Positions 28,347 through 38,098 of a stretch of DNA of 64,000 bases are shown here, piece after piece; within the stretch, counting starts at the first letter, position 1, and each line of letters starts with the position of its first letter. Source of the DNA: Caldimonas manganoxidans ATCC BAA-369 (lineage in GTDB: Bacteria > Pseudomonadota > Gammaproteobacteria > Burkholderiales > Burkholderiaceae_C); the NCBI RefSeq assembly GCF_000381125.1, contig NZ_KB905935.1, positions 62,001-126,000 on the forward strand, read 5' to 3'. A program made the translations under genes and the position numbers. The notes under the pieces are model-generated. The model was not told where the DNA came from and searched no databases. It saw only the letters and a list, made by a program, of their open reading frames with translations.

Positions 28347-29648
28347 TCACCCTTGAATGGCCGCTGCGCGACCGCGCTCGATGTCCACCGGCTTGAGCAA
28401 CAGCAGCCCTGCCAAGAAGAACAGCCCCGTAGAGACGATGGCCAGCCGATGGTTGCCAGCAGTCCACCAGGTCACCAGGCCGTAGGTGATGGGCCCGACG
28501 ATGGCCGCCAGCCGCACGGCGAATGTCCACAGCCCAAAGAACTCGGCCAGGTGCTTCTGCGGCGCAAAGAGACCGGCCAGGGCGCGTCCGGCCGATTGGC
28601 TCGACCCCATACACAGCCCGGCGATGATGGCAGCGGCCCAGAACAAGGGCGCCGAAGTGGCCAGGTAGGCCAAGACCACCATCGCGACCCAGCCCACCAG
28701 CGTCAAGGCCAACGAGCGCTTGTGACCCAAGCGATCCTGCAGGTACCCAAAACCGAAGGCGCCCAGGGCCGACGCGATGTTGACGAGAAAGACCAGAGCC
28801 ATGGTTTGTTGTTGCTGGAAGCCCAGCACCTGCTCGGCGTAGACGGCCGCCAATGCGATCACCACGGCAATACCGGCTTGGTAGCTGGCGGTGCAGCCCA
28901 GCAGCCAGAGGAAGTCACGATGACCCCGTGCGCGCTGCCAGGTCTGCCACAGTCGATCGATCGAGGCGCGCAGCCCCCTGTCCCGCATGGCTTGCGGCTG
29001 TGGCACGGCCCGCTCCTTCAACAAGGCAAAGGTGACCAGCGAAGCCACGCCGTAGACCGTCGCCGTAATGACCATCGTGACCGGCACGAAATGGGTGGCG
29101 GGCAGTCCCTGGGCCTGGGCCCACAACACATAGGCCAAGCTCAAGCCCAAAGACAGCATGCCGCCAAAGTAGCCAAAGCTCCAGCCCCAGCCCGACACGC
29201 GGCCCAGCGCAGGTGGGCGGGCCAGCTCGGGCAGAAAGGACGCGATCAGCGATTCACCATAGGCATAAAAGCTGTTGGACAAAATGATGGCTACCACGGC
29301 CAGGGCCACGTCACCACGCCCCACCAGGGCCAGCGCCAAGGTCGTCAGCACGCAGCCGGCCGTGGTGAAGGCCAGCAAGCGTTTTTTGGCCGCCCGCCAA
29401 TCGGCATAGGCACCAAGGGTCGGCGCGGTGAACATCACCAACAGGCACGAGGCCGACAGCGAGGCCGTCCAGGCCAAGGTGGCCCATTGGGCACCTTCAG
29501 CGACCACGCCAACGAAGTACGCGTTGAACACGGCCGTCAAGACGACGGTGGTATAGCCCGAGTTGGCGAAGTCGTACATCGCCCACCCGAACACCTCGCG
29601 CTTACGCACGCCTTCGTTGAGGGCTTGCTGAGGAAACACGGCCGCCAT
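28347..29648 (-). CDS. MFS transporter, UMF1 (Atg22-like) family
   Basis: Membrane transporter of 433 residues with about 12 hydrophobic helices; the substrate is unknown. The first helix region FGWAMYDFANSGYTTVVLTAVFNAYFV has the WAMYDFANS signature of the UMF1/Atg22-like branch of the major facilitator superfamily. Later motifs are GYLQDRLGHKRSLALTLVGW, the MFS loop equivalent, and GSSQSAGRALAGLFAP. The ATG at 29648 has a strong ribosome-binding site (AAGGAGATCTC). It lies between tRNA-Leu(UAA) upstream and dnaX downstream, all on the minus strand. Confidence 0.88.
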   Translation of the reverse strand: MAAVFPQQALNEGVRKREVFGWAMYDFANSGYTTVVLTAVFNAYFVGVVAEGAQWATLAWTASLSASCLLVMFTAPTLGAYADWRAAKKRLLAFTTAGCVLTTLALALVGRGDVALAVVAIILSNSFYAYGESLIASFLPELARPPALGRVSGWGWSFGYFGGMLSLGLSLAYVLWAQAQGLPATHFVPVTMVITATVYGVASLVTFALLKERAVPQPQAMRDRGLRASIDRLWQTWQRARGHRDFLWLLGCTASYQAGIAVVIALAAVYAEQVLGFQQQQTMALVFLVNIASALGAFGFGYLQDRLGHKRSLALTLVGWVAMVVLAYLATSAPLFWAAAIIAGLCMGSSQSAGRALAGLFAPQKHLAEFFGLWTFAVRLAAIVGPITYGLVTWWTAGNHRLAIVSTGLFFLAGLLLLKPVDIERGRAAAIQG

Positions 29649-29694
29649 GAGATCTCCTTGTGCACGCTGGCGGGCATGATGCCAGAGTCGACTT

Positions 29695-29713
29695 TGCATG
29701 CCTGGGGCATGCA
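29695..29713 (-). terminator. Hairpin between tRNA-Leu(UAA) and the MFS gene
   Basis: Perfect 8-bp stem TGCATGCC/GGCATGCA with a 3-base loop, 18 bases past the tRNA 3' end. No U-run follows on the minus strand, so it may be a processing or pausing hairpin rather than a full terminator. Confidence 0.35.
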
Positions 29714-29731
29714 CGGCGTGGGCCGCTCCCG

Positions 29732-29823
29732 TGGTGCCCCGGGCCGGACTCGAACCGGCACGCCTCCTCTCGGACGGCGGCGGATTTTAAGTCCGCTGCG
29801 TCTACCACTTTCGCCACCGGGGC
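29732..29823 (-). tRNA. tRNA-Leu (anticodon UAA)
   Basis: On the minus strand the acceptor GCCCCGG (29823-29817) pairs with CCGGGGC, followed by A and an encoded CCA (29734-29732). The anticodon stem GCGGA/TCCGC encloses the loop CTTAAAA with anticodon TAA. A long variable arm (GCCGTCCGAGAGGAGGC) marks a class II tRNA. The T loop is GGTTCGAGTCC. The gene is 92 bases including CCA and lies 44 bases after the pseudokinase gene. Confidence 0.96.
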
Positions 29824-29867
29824 CTTGGGGGGTGAAGTGTACGGGAGGAGCCGCCGTTGAGCCTTGC

Positions 29868-32192
29868 TCAAGCCTTCGTGCGCTGCACAGCCACATAGAG
29901 CTTGCGCAGTTCGTCGCGCAGGCTGCGCATCAAAGACAAATCGCGGTCCGACAACCGGAAGCCATTGGGCTGCGCATGGTCGGCATACAAGGCAGCGGCC
30001 GTCTGTTGGCCATCGCTGATGGGCAGCAGCATGAAGGCCGGAGCCGCCACATGGGCGCGAAACCAGGCCGGCAGCTTGGCGGCCAAACCCGGCACGGTGG
30101 CATCGCGAATGAGCGAATCGGCCCCCTTGGCACACAGGGCACTGAAGGCATCGGCCGCATCGTCCCGCGGGAATCGGAACTGAGCCCCCCAGGCGGTATC
30201 GAACTGCCCCCACACCTTGCGCGCTTGGAACCAACCGCTGGTGGGCTCGAGTTCGATCAGTGCCACGCAGCGGCAGCCAAAGTGTCGCCACACGGCCTGC
30301 CCCACGATGTCCAAACAGGCCTCCCGCCCTTCCCCGCGCCGCAGCGCAGATCGCAGCTGGGCGAGGGCGGCCGACAAGGGATGAACCGGTGAAACGTCCG
30401 CTGTCGTCAGACTTGCTTTGACGGGGGGCTCCAGACCCGAGCGCAGCGTGGCAGTTCCACTGGCGGGGTCGCGTCGCATCGCCGCAGCAGGAGGAGCCGC
30501 CGTGCCCGCCGCATCCCAAATGTCCTGGGCCTGAACGCCCAGTGCCGCGGCGTACTGGTCGAGCCAGCGCAACGTCTGATCCGACACCTCGCGAGCGGCA
30601 TCGCGCTTGCGCGTGCCTGCCACGACATTGCCTACGCCACCGAGCAGGCGAAACCAATCGCTGCGTCGTTGCGGCATGCGCACGGGGCTGCCGGGCTGCG
30701 GCACACGCATCACTCGGAGCAATTCCTCCGGCAACCCCCAGGTGCGCCCGACGGCCACGCCGAGGTCCTCGTAACTCAAGCCCAGCACGGCCTGAGCGGC
30801 CTGTTCTTCGCTTTGCCCTTGGCTGCGCGCCAGCTGACGCACTTGCGCGGCCTCGTCGGGCAGATGGTGCTGCACGAGCACCCGACCCAGGTTTTGCATC
30901 AGCGCGGCGATGTAGCTCTCTTCTTCCGCGGTCTGCGTGGGGCACAAGCGCGCGGCGACCCGCCCGGCCACGCGGCAGCGCGCATATTCGTCGGCCAGCG
31001 CCTCGCGCTGGGCGCTGTCGCGCAGATCCTCCAGCTGCGGCAAGGTGCCTGCCATGTCACGCAAGGCCTGCACCCCCAGCAGCGCAATGCAACGCGACAC
31101 CGTCGTGATGCTGCCACCGCCCACCGAGCTGAAATAGGCAGCATTGGTCATGCGCAACAACTTGTGCACCAGGGCCACGTCATCGAGCACGGCACGCGCG
31201 ATTTCGTCGAGATTGACGGCTTCGGCACCCGCCAGCCGCCGCACACGGCGCACCGACTCGGCCTGCACCGGCAGATCACCGCGCTGGGCCAGGCTGGCCA
31301 GCAGGCGCTGCAAAGTGCGCTGGGCCAGCGTATCGCCGCTGCCGTCGAGCAAGGCGGGGGTGAGCCAGTCCTGCAAGGCTTGACGCAGCGCTTGCGCACT
31401 CTGCGGTCGTTGCCGTGGATCGCGTGCCAGCGCGGCGTGCACGATGGAGCGCAAACCCGCTTCGCCAGGCTGGTCCAACACACCCGCCGGCACGCTCAGA
31501 TCTTCCGATTGCAGCCGCTCTACCGCACGACGCGGCTGTGCATCGGCCACGGCCGGCCGCCCCACCAGCAGCGCATACAACAGCAAGCCCACCCCGTGCA
31601 CGTCGCTGCGCGCATCAGCGCGCATCCCTGCGGCCACCTCCGGTGCCAGATACAACCCGCGCGCGGTGTTCAGCCGCAAAGGATCAATGCTTCGCCCCGC
31701 CGGCTCGAACGCGCCGAGCAAGGCGCGGCCCGTGATGTCCAGCCATACGGCATCGGGCCGCACGCGGCCATGCACCATCCCGGCCTCGTGCACATGCACC
31801 AGGGCATCGAGTACGCCGATGGCCACCAGCACGGCCTGACGCACCGGCATGGTCTCGTGATCGGCCAGCCATTGCGACAGCACCATGCCGGCAAACGGCG
31901 CGCACACCAACACCGCCCGATCGGCTTCGATGCGAGCTTCGACGGCCTGCACGATGTTGGGATGGCTCAGCGCGCATTGCGCCCGCGTGACCTCGCGCCA
32001 CGTCGCCGGGGTCAGGCCAGGCAGCGGTAGCTGCTGCCAAACCTGAAGCAACCAGTCCCGCTCGGTCGTCACGTCGCGCGCTTGCCACCAGGCGCTATCG
32101 ACGTCGCTGGTCATCAGGCGAACCAACTGATAGCGCCCGAGCGATGCGTTGGGGGTCTCGGTATCGACGGTGCTCACATCAAGTCTGGGCAA
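29868..32192 (-). CDS. Pseudokinase-HDOD-GAF protein
   Basis: Signalling protein of about 774 residues, paralogous to the next upstream gene. The N-terminal kinase-like domain (about 19-290) has lost every catalytic motif: no glycine-rich loop (MTSDVDSAWW), Gln50 where the ATP-binding Lys should be, HGRVRPDAV (141-149) in place of HRDLKPxN, and GAF (160-162) in place of DFG. An HDOD domain follows (about 300-510; VALVHKLLRMTNAAYFSSVGGGSI) and a C-terminal GAF-like domain (about 620-770). No membrane segment is seen. There is no ATG near the domain start; TTG at 32192 or GTG at 32177 must serve. It lies 97 bases after the active paralogue, probably in one operon. Confidence 0.82.
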   Translation of the reverse strand: MPRLDVSTVDTETPNASLGRYQLVRLMTSDVDSAWWQARDVTTERDWLLQVWQQLPLPGLTPATWREVTRAQCALSHPNIVQAVEARIEADRAVLVCAPFAGMVLSQWLADHETMPVRQAVLVAIGVLDALVHVHEAGMVHGRVRPDAVWLDITGRALLGAFEPAGRSIDPLRLNTARGLYLAPEVAAGMRADARSDVHGVGLLLYALLVGRPAVADAQPRRAVERLQSEDLSVPAGVLDQPGEAGLRSIVHAALARDPRQRPQSAQALRQALQDWLTPALLDGSGDTLAQRTLQRLLASLAQRGDLPVQAESVRRVRRLAGAEAVNLDEIARAVLDDVALVHKLLRMTNAAYFSSVGGGSITTVSRCIALLGVQALRDMAGTLPQLEDLRDSAQREALADEYARCRVAGRVAARLCPTQTAEEESYIAALMQNLGRVLVQHHLPDEAAQVRQLARSQGQSEEQAAQAVLGLSYEDLGVAVGRTWGLPEELLRVMRVPQPGSPVRMPQRRSDWFRLLGGVGNVVAGTRKRDAAREVSDQTLRWLDQYAAALGVQAQDIWDAAGTAAPPAAAMRRDPASGTATLRSGLEPPVKASLTTADVSPVHPLSAALAQLRSALRRGEGREACLDIVGQAVWRHFGCRCVALIELEPTSGWFQARKVWGQFDTAWGAQFRFPRDDAADAFSALCAKGADSLIRDATVPGLAAKLPAWFRAHVAAPAFMLLPISDGQQTAAALYADHAQPNGFRLSDRDLSLMRSLRDELRKLYVAVQRTKA

Positions 32193-32289
32193 TGAAGGCG
32201 CGCGACATGCCCCGATTTGACCATGATCGTCCCCCCATCGGACCGCAAAACTGGCGGGGGTTTGACCGGTATCTCCGGCAGCAAGGTGC

Positions 32290-34692
32290 TCAGTGAGCGA
32301 CTTGCTTGAAAGCCATCACGGCCTGGTTGCGCAAGGTCCGCAGCAAAGACAGCTCGCGCTCATCGATCGAGATCGAGCCGCTGCGGGCCTTGTCTGCGTA
32401 TATCAGCCCCAGCGGCGCCTGGCGCAGCATCAGTGGCAAGAGCAAGAACGTTGGCGCATCGACCTGGCGGCGATACCACTCGGGCAGGCGCTCGGCCAGA
32501 TTGGGCACGCGAGCATCGGAAATCAGAGTATCGACCCCCTTTTTGCACACCAGCGCAAACAAATCGGTGGCCGTGGGCGAGAGGTCGATGCGAAACCGTG
32601 CGGCCAGCTGCTCGGCATCACGCCCCAGGCCGTAGCGGCCGATCATCATGCCGCTGCGGGCATCACGCAGGCACAGAAGCACATGGCCAAAGCCCAGCGA
32701 GCGGTACATCGTCTCCAGGATCATGTGCAGCACCTCGTTGAGCTTGCAGTTCTCGACGAGGGCGTTGCTGACGTCCTGGATGCCAGCGGCCAAGCCCTGC
32801 GCCGCAAGATCGTGTGTCGGCTCGGCCACATCCTGGAGTTCTCCAGCTTGCGTTTGCACCACGGTGTCGAGGTCGTGCTCGCCGAGTCCGTCGCTTCGCT
32901 GCAAGCCCTGCGCAGGCCCCCGAGTGTCGAGCAAGCGCTGGCTGCGGCTGCCCGCAGCGACCTGGATATCCAGCGCCGGCACCATCTCCGCCATGCGCTC
33001 GCGCGAGCGTTGCACGGCCTCCAGCACATCGCGCTCGGCCAATTCCAAGGCCGCCCCGTACCGAGCGGCCACAGCCTTGAGCGCTTCGACGTGGTGCGCA
33101 CGTTCCAAGTACAGCACGGCATCGGCCAGCTCATTGGCCGCACAGGCCAGCAAGCGCAGCCTTTCGGTGGGCACACTGGGCTTTTTCACCGGCGCATCGG
33201 CGGCCAATTTGCGCATGCTGGCTTGCAGCGCCTGCGGCAAGCCCCAGTGACGGGCCACGCCGAGCCCCAGCTCTTCGAAGCTCAGCCCCAGCACTTGCAC
33301 GGCCGCTGCCGACTCGTCGAGTCCCGAGCCCCGGCCGGCGTGCATCAGGCGGTGGATCTGCTCGACTTCTTCCGGAAAGTAGAACTGAACCAAGGTACGC
33401 CCGAGGTTGTGGAACATGGCCGCAATGAAGGCCTCTTCGGCCTCCCGGCCGCTGAGGGCCAGCTCACGGGCCACGTTGCCGGCCATGAGCGACCGCAGAT
33501 ACTCCTCCTTCAGTGAGGCTGCGTGGGCCTTGTCCTGCATGTGCTCCAGCATCACGAGCGACAGCGCCAAGTTGCGGATGCCTGCAAATCCCACGAGTGC
33601 CACCGCCCGTGTGACCGTGCTGATGCTGCCGCCACCGGCGCTGCGGTAGTGCGCCGAGTTGACCAGGCGCAACAGCTTGTTCGTCAAAGCGACATCCTTG
33701 AGGATCTCGTTGGACAAGCCATGCAAGCTTTCGTGCTCCGAGGCCGCCAGGCGCTGGATGCGCGCCACCGCGTCGGTCAGCGCCGGAAAGTCGCTCTTGT
33801 GGCGCATGCGACGCATCAAGAATTCCAGTGTGGCATGCCCAGCGACTTGGCCACCGGTGTCTTTCGGCGTGAGCCAAGCCTGCAAAGCAGCCGCCAGCTC
33901 GCCAGCACTGGCGTAACGCACGCTCGTCTCACGCGCCGTGGCCCTGTGGACGATGGCCCGCAAAGCGTCGTCCACCGGATGGGGCAGCTGCGCCGGCAGG
34001 GCCACGTCCTCGTGCGTGAGACGGTGCAAGGCCCGATACGGATCGGACTCACGCACGGCCGGCACGCCCACCAGCATCTCATAGAGCACCAAGCCGGCGG
34101 CGAACACGTCGGTCTGCACCGTGGCCGGCAAGCCCTGCGCCAACTCCGGGGCCATGTAGCCCGGCGTGCCGACCAAGGCGTCCTGCACGGTGCCCTGGCC
34201 TTGATTCACCGCAATGCCGAAATCCATCACACGGGCCCGGCCATCACGGTCTACCAAGATGTTGGAAGGCTTCAGGTCGCGATGGATCACGCCGGCCCGA
34301 TGGGCATGCTCCAGTCCCTCCAACACCCCGAGCATCAGGCGCACCGCCTCGGCTGCCGGCATGGCGCCATGCTCTCGCAGGCGCTGCGACAAGGTCGGGC
34401 CTTCGACCAGCTCGAACACCAGATAGGGGTGGCGATCGTGCACATCGGCCTCGAACAGCGGCACGATGTGAGGATGCGTCAGGCGAGCCACCGCCCGCGC
34501 TTCATGCAGCCACTGAGTCAAGGTCTGACCGTCGCTGGCCTGCGCGCGGTGCAACTTGAGGGCGACTTCCCGATCCAACCGCGGGTCGAACGCTTTCCAG
34601 ACCGCACTCTGCCCCCCCTGCCCGAGCAGTTGGCGCAGTTCATACCTCCCCAAGCGACGAACGGGTGGATGGGCGGTGGTCGGGGTTGGCAT
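32290..34692 (-). CDS. Ser/Thr protein kinase fused to HDOD and GAF domains
   Basis: Predicted active Hanks-type kinase of 800 residues, without membrane helices. The kinase domain (about 15-275) keeps the ATP loop GQGGQSAVW (24-32), Lys46 in VALKL, Glu64 in the C helix, HRDLKPSN (137-144) and DFG (157-159). The HDOD domain (about 290-500) contains VALTNKLLRLVNSAHYRSAGGGSI and EEAFIAAMFHNLGRTL; such domains lack the full metal-binding HD set and usually act as signalling scaffolds. A C-terminal GAF-like domain (about 645-795) may bind a ligand. It precedes the pseudokinase paralogue. Targets and input are unknown. Confidence 0.9.
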   Translation of the reverse strand: MPTPTTAHPPVRRLGRYELRQLLGQGGQSAVWKAFDPRLDREVALKLHRAQASDGQTLTQWLHEARAVARLTHPHIVPLFEADVHDRHPYLVFELVEGPTLSQRLREHGAMPAAEAVRLMLGVLEGLEHAHRAGVIHRDLKPSNILVDRDGRARVMDFGIAVNQGQGTVQDALVGTPGYMAPELAQGLPATVQTDVFAAGLVLYEMLVGVPAVRESDPYRALHRLTHEDVALPAQLPHPVDDALRAIVHRATARETSVRYASAGELAAALQAWLTPKDTGGQVAGHATLEFLMRRMRHKSDFPALTDAVARIQRLAASEHESLHGLSNEILKDVALTNKLLRLVNSAHYRSAGGGSISTVTRAVALVGFAGIRNLALSLVMLEHMQDKAHAASLKEEYLRSLMAGNVARELALSGREAEEAFIAAMFHNLGRTLVQFYFPEEVEQIHRLMHAGRGSGLDESAAAVQVLGLSFEELGLGVARHWGLPQALQASMRKLAADAPVKKPSVPTERLRLLACAANELADAVLYLERAHHVEALKAVAARYGAALELAERDVLEAVQRSRERMAEMVPALDIQVAAGSRSQRLLDTRGPAQGLQRSDGLGEHDLDTVVQTQAGELQDVAEPTHDLAAQGLAAGIQDVSNALVENCKLNEVLHMILETMYRSLGFGHVLLCLRDARSGMMIGRYGLGRDAEQLAARFRIDLSPTATDLFALVCKKGVDTLISDARVPNLAERLPEWYRRQVDAPTFLLLPLMLRQAPLGLIYADKARSGSISIDERELSLLRTLRNQAVMAFKQVAH

Positions 34693-34777
34693 GCTGGCAC
34701 GCGAGGTGGAGGATCACACCCCATTGGACACCGCCTTGGCCTGCCGCAAACGGGAAACTAACCTGAGCAAAGCGGGC

Positions 34778-37700
34778 TTATTTCCCCGCAGGCTCGACTT
34801 CCACCAACCGTCCGTCTCCGGTGATGAATGCCGCACGCACCGGCCGAGAGGGGTCGCCCGCCTGCACGGCACGCCGATACCGTTCCAGCTGCATCCGCAA
34901 GGCCGGGTCGTCCTCGGGGCGGAACTCGGTCTTGTAGTCCAGCACCCACCATCGCTGCCCATCGGGCTCCCGGCGCAACACCAGCCGATCGATACGACCC
35001 GGACGGCCATCGACCACCACCGGCACCTCATTGCCGGCCCACAGCAGCGTCTCGCCCCCCAACAACGCAACAATGCGTGCATCGGCCAGCATGCGCCGCA
35101 CCACCTCTGCTGCGGCCCTCGCGGTCCCCTCGTCAGCGCCGAGCTCTTCGGCCGCACGCTGCACCAGCGCGTCCACGCGGCTCGGCACCAAGCCAGACGG
35201 TACGGCCAACCACTCCAGACAACGGTGCACCACTTCCCCCAGTCGCGCGCCCTCGGTCGATCGCAGTGCAGAAGTGGACTCGATGGCCAGCTGGGCTTGG
35301 CGATGCAGACTCGGCAAACGCCAGACGCCCACCTCGGCGGCCACGCTTTCCTGCGACGACTCGCCGCGCCCCGCAGCCGGCTCCCACGGCACACACACGG
35401 CGGCCAACCGCGACCACCAGCTCTTTCCGTCTTGCCCCAGATGAGGGGCACTGGCGCTGATCACGAGCTGCTGGCGTGCACGTGTCATCGCCACGTACAA
35501 GCTGTTCATCTCCTCGCGCGCGCGCGCGGTGCGCTCCAAGGCCATCGCCTCCACCAGGCTGGGCGCAGGCTGCCGCTCGTCGGCCACGAACGCAAAGCAA
35601 CGCGGCTGCGGCGCCTCGGCCGGCCAGTCCACCAAGACGGTGCCGCTGTCGTGGCGATCGGCACTGCTACGACGCTCCGGGTCGGTATCGATCAGGAAGA
35701 CCACACGGGCCTCCAAGCCCTTGGCCCCGTGAATGGTGAGCAGCTGGACCGCCTCGGGGGCGCCGTCCAAGGAGAATTTGGGCGAATGTTTGCGCAGGGC
35801 TTGCACGAACTGATGGGGCGTGGCGTAGCGACCACCGTCGAGCTCCAGCGCACAGGACAACAACGCCTCCAAGTGTGCGATCACCGATGGGCGCAACTCC
35901 GGTGGCACCCGTTGCGCATACCGGGCCAACACGTCACCCTCGGCGTAAATGCGGTCCAGCAAATCGTGCGGCGGCAAATGGCGGGCAGCCTCGGCCCAGC
36001 CCGGCAAAAGCGCGCGAGCTCGTCGCAGCGCCGGCCCTGGCAGGTCGTCCAGCGTGCTGGAGGCCATCAGCGCCTCCCACCAGCCCCCCATCTGGCGCGC
36101 GCGGCCGGCCAGCCAGACGAGTTCCTCGTCATCGGCGTCAAAAAGCGGAGACCGCAACGCCTGGGCCAGCGACAACGCATGACCGGGGGAGACCAAGGCA
36201 TCCAGCAAAGCCACGAGATCGCGCACCTCCAGCGCATCCATCAAGGCGTGTTCCTCGGGGCTGGCGCAGGCGATATGCCGCTCGCGCAAGGCTCGGGCGA
36301 CCCAGCCCAGCGGTGCGCGCCGGCGCGCCAGCACATGGATCTCTCCTGGGGGCACCCCCTCGGCCCGCACCAGGTGCTCGATGGCTTGCGCCACGGCGCG
36401 GGCTTCCTGTGCCCGCCAGGGTTCCTGCTCCTCGTGGCGCGACTGCGTCAAGCTGTCACGCCATGCCGACTCGTTCGGCTCGATCCGCGCTTGCCGTTCG
36501 GGTCGCTCGATGCGCGGCAGCGCACACACCCGCCCGGCCCAACCCTTGTCTCGGTGCTCGGTCGTATGGGGCCGAAAACCCTCGAAAGCCCCTTCGGCTT
36601 GCGCCTCTTCGAACACCACTTTCAGGGCATCGATCACCGCTTGCGCATTGCGTCGGGTGTGGTCGCACGCCAAGACCGAGCCGCCCAGACCCTGCACCAC
36701 CAGGGTTTTGGCCGCCTCGAAGACCCGGGGTTCAGCCCGACGGAAGCGGTAGATGCTTTGCTTGGGATCACCCACGATGAACACCGCCGGCGGCCGCCGC
36801 CCGCTTTGGCCGCCGCCCGCACCGGCATAAGACGACAGCCACTGAGACAATGCTTGCCACTGCAGCGGGTTGGTGTCCTGGAACTCATCGATCAGAACCT
36901 GACTCACTCGGGCATCCAAGCGCTCTTGCATCCAGGCCGCCATCGCGCCATCGCCCAGCAGCCTCAGGGCACATCGCTCCAGGTCGGCCATATCGGCCAG
37001 GCCCCGTTGCCGCTTCACCGCCCCGTAAGCCTGCAGCAGCACCCTGCCCAAGCGCACCAGACGTTGGTGCTCCCGGTGGGCGATCTCCTGAGCCATCCCC
37101 TGTTGGATCTCGTTCAGCCAAGCCACGGCATCGTCCAGCCCTGGAGCCTGGAGGTGCTTGCGCAGCGAGCCCGACTGGGTGAACAAAGCCGCGCGCACCG
37201 CATGAAATGCCGCCTGGTCATCGGACAAGGACAGCGCCTGCTCCAGCGCCAGGGCGGCCTTGCGCGGCGTGGCGTTTTTCTGCGCGCCCAAAGCACGGGC
37301 CACGGCCTGTAGCACATCCCGCACGGCCGCATGCCGCATGCGTTGAGCCGGGTGCTCCAGCCCTGCAAATTCGGCCCGCCACTGCGCGGCCGCCGGCACG
37401 CTGGCGGCCAACGTGCCGGCGCCGTCGGCCAGCTCGAACTCCACACGCCTGTCGATCAAACCCAGCAACCACTGGCGCACCCGCGTCTGAGAATGGTCTC
37501 GCATCAAGGCCGCCAAGTCGTCACGCAAGCCCGGATCCGCGTGCACTCGGCGCAACCATTCCAGCCAGGTCGGCCCCTGCAATTCGGCAGTGTCCTCGAG
37601 CAAGCGGGCCTGCGGCACCAAGCCGAGCTCGTCGATCACGTGCAGGGGCGCCGCCCGCAGCAGCTGGGCAAACCAGGCATGGAAGGTGCGGACCTCCACC

Positions 37701-38098
37701 TGCTCGCCGGACTCCAACAAGCGCTCGTACAACCCTCCCAGGGTCGCCGCTTGCCGGTGTGCCTCAGGCTCGCTCAGGCCTCGCTCCACCAGCGCCTCGA
37801 CCCGAGCGTCCTGGCCCGCCAGCGCAAGCTCAGCCAGCCACTCCATCAGCCGGGCACGCATTTCCGCAGCCGCCTTCTTCGTGAAGGTGATGGCCAAAAT
37901 CTCGCGCGCGGGCACCCCGTCGAGCAAGGCCCGCAGAATGCGCGACACCAACATCCAAGTTTTGCCCGCGCCGGCGCAAGCCTCCACGACCACGCTGCGC
38001 CTGGGGTCGCAGGCCTGCGCATAGAACGCCTCGCGGCTAACCCGTTGCCCGTCGATGTAATAAGACGGTGCATCGGCATGCCCCACGTCCCCCCTCAT
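34778..38098 (-). CDS. addA: AddA-type helicase-nuclease (UvrD-like helicase with RecB-type nuclease)
   Basis: Double-strand-break resection enzyme subunit of 1106 residues. It has UvrD-family helicase motifs: Walker A EACAGAGKTWMLVSRIL near 38-54, TFTKKAAAEMRARL, Walker B LIDEFQDTNPLQW, GDPKQSIYRFRRAEP, LLTIHGAKGLEARVVFL and LYVAMTRARQQL. The C-terminus carries the PD-(D/E)XK nuclease motif VLDYKTEF. The start ATG at 38098 overlaps the addB stop (ATGA). A longer frame from 38368 is rejected because it runs through addB and adds a Gly/Arg-rich stretch. A 14-base alternating CG run at 35515-35528 lies in the gene. Confidence 0.92.
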   Translation of the reverse strand: MRGDVGHADAPSYYIDGQRVSREAFYAQACDPRRSVVVEACAGAGKTWMLVSRILRALLDGVPAREILAITFTKKAAAEMRARLMEWLAELALAGQDARVEALVERGLSEPEAHRQAATLGGLYERLLESGEQVEVRTFHAWFAQLLRAAPLHVIDELGLVPQARLLEDTAELQGPTWLEWLRRVHADPGLRDDLAALMRDHSQTRVRQWLLGLIDRRVEFELADGAGTLAASVPAAAQWRAEFAGLEHPAQRMRHAAVRDVLQAVARALGAQKNATPRKAALALEQALSLSDDQAAFHAVRAALFTQSGSLRKHLQAPGLDDAVAWLNEIQQGMAQEIAHREHQRLVRLGRVLLQAYGAVKRQRGLADMADLERCALRLLGDGAMAAWMQERLDARVSQVLIDEFQDTNPLQWQALSQWLSSYAGAGGGQSGRRPPAVFIVGDPKQSIYRFRRAEPRVFEAAKTLVVQGLGGSVLACDHTRRNAQAVIDALKVVFEEAQAEGAFEGFRPHTTEHRDKGWAGRVCALPRIERPERQARIEPNESAWRDSLTQSRHEEQEPWRAQEARAVAQAIEHLVRAEGVPPGEIHVLARRRAPLGWVARALRERHIACASPEEHALMDALEVRDLVALLDALVSPGHALSLAQALRSPLFDADDEELVWLAGRARQMGGWWEALMASSTLDDLPGPALRRARALLPGWAEAARHLPPHDLLDRIYAEGDVLARYAQRVPPELRPSVIAHLEALLSCALELDGGRYATPHQFVQALRKHSPKFSLDGAPEAVQLLTIHGAKGLEARVVFLIDTDPERRSSADRHDSGTVLVDWPAEAPQPRCFAFVADERQPAPSLVEAMALERTARAREEMNSLYVAMTRARQQLVISASAPHLGQDGKSWWSRLAAVCVPWEPAAGRGESSQESVAAEVGVWRLPSLHRQAQLAIESTSALRSTEGARLGEVVHRCLEWLAVPSGLVPSRVDALVQRAAEELGADEGTARAAAEVVRRMLADARIVALLGGETLLWAGNEVPVVVDGRPGRIDRLVLRREPDGQRWWVLDYKTEFRPEDDPALRMQLERYRRAVQAGDPSRPVRAAFITGDGRLVEVEPAGK

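Noticed and set aside
25977-30392. A plus-strand open frame of 1471 codons opposite recR, ybaB, dnaX, the MFS gene and the end of the pseudokinase gene
   Set aside because: It is antisense to five well-supported genes and to tRNA-Leu, has Gln/His/Arg-rich low-complexity content and no domain. Long stop-free antisense frames are expected in GC-rich DNA.
35515-35528. Alternating CG run of 14 bases (possible Z-DNA)
   Set aside because: It encodes the Arg-Ala repeats of a normal helicase region in addA and is explained by GC-rich codon use.
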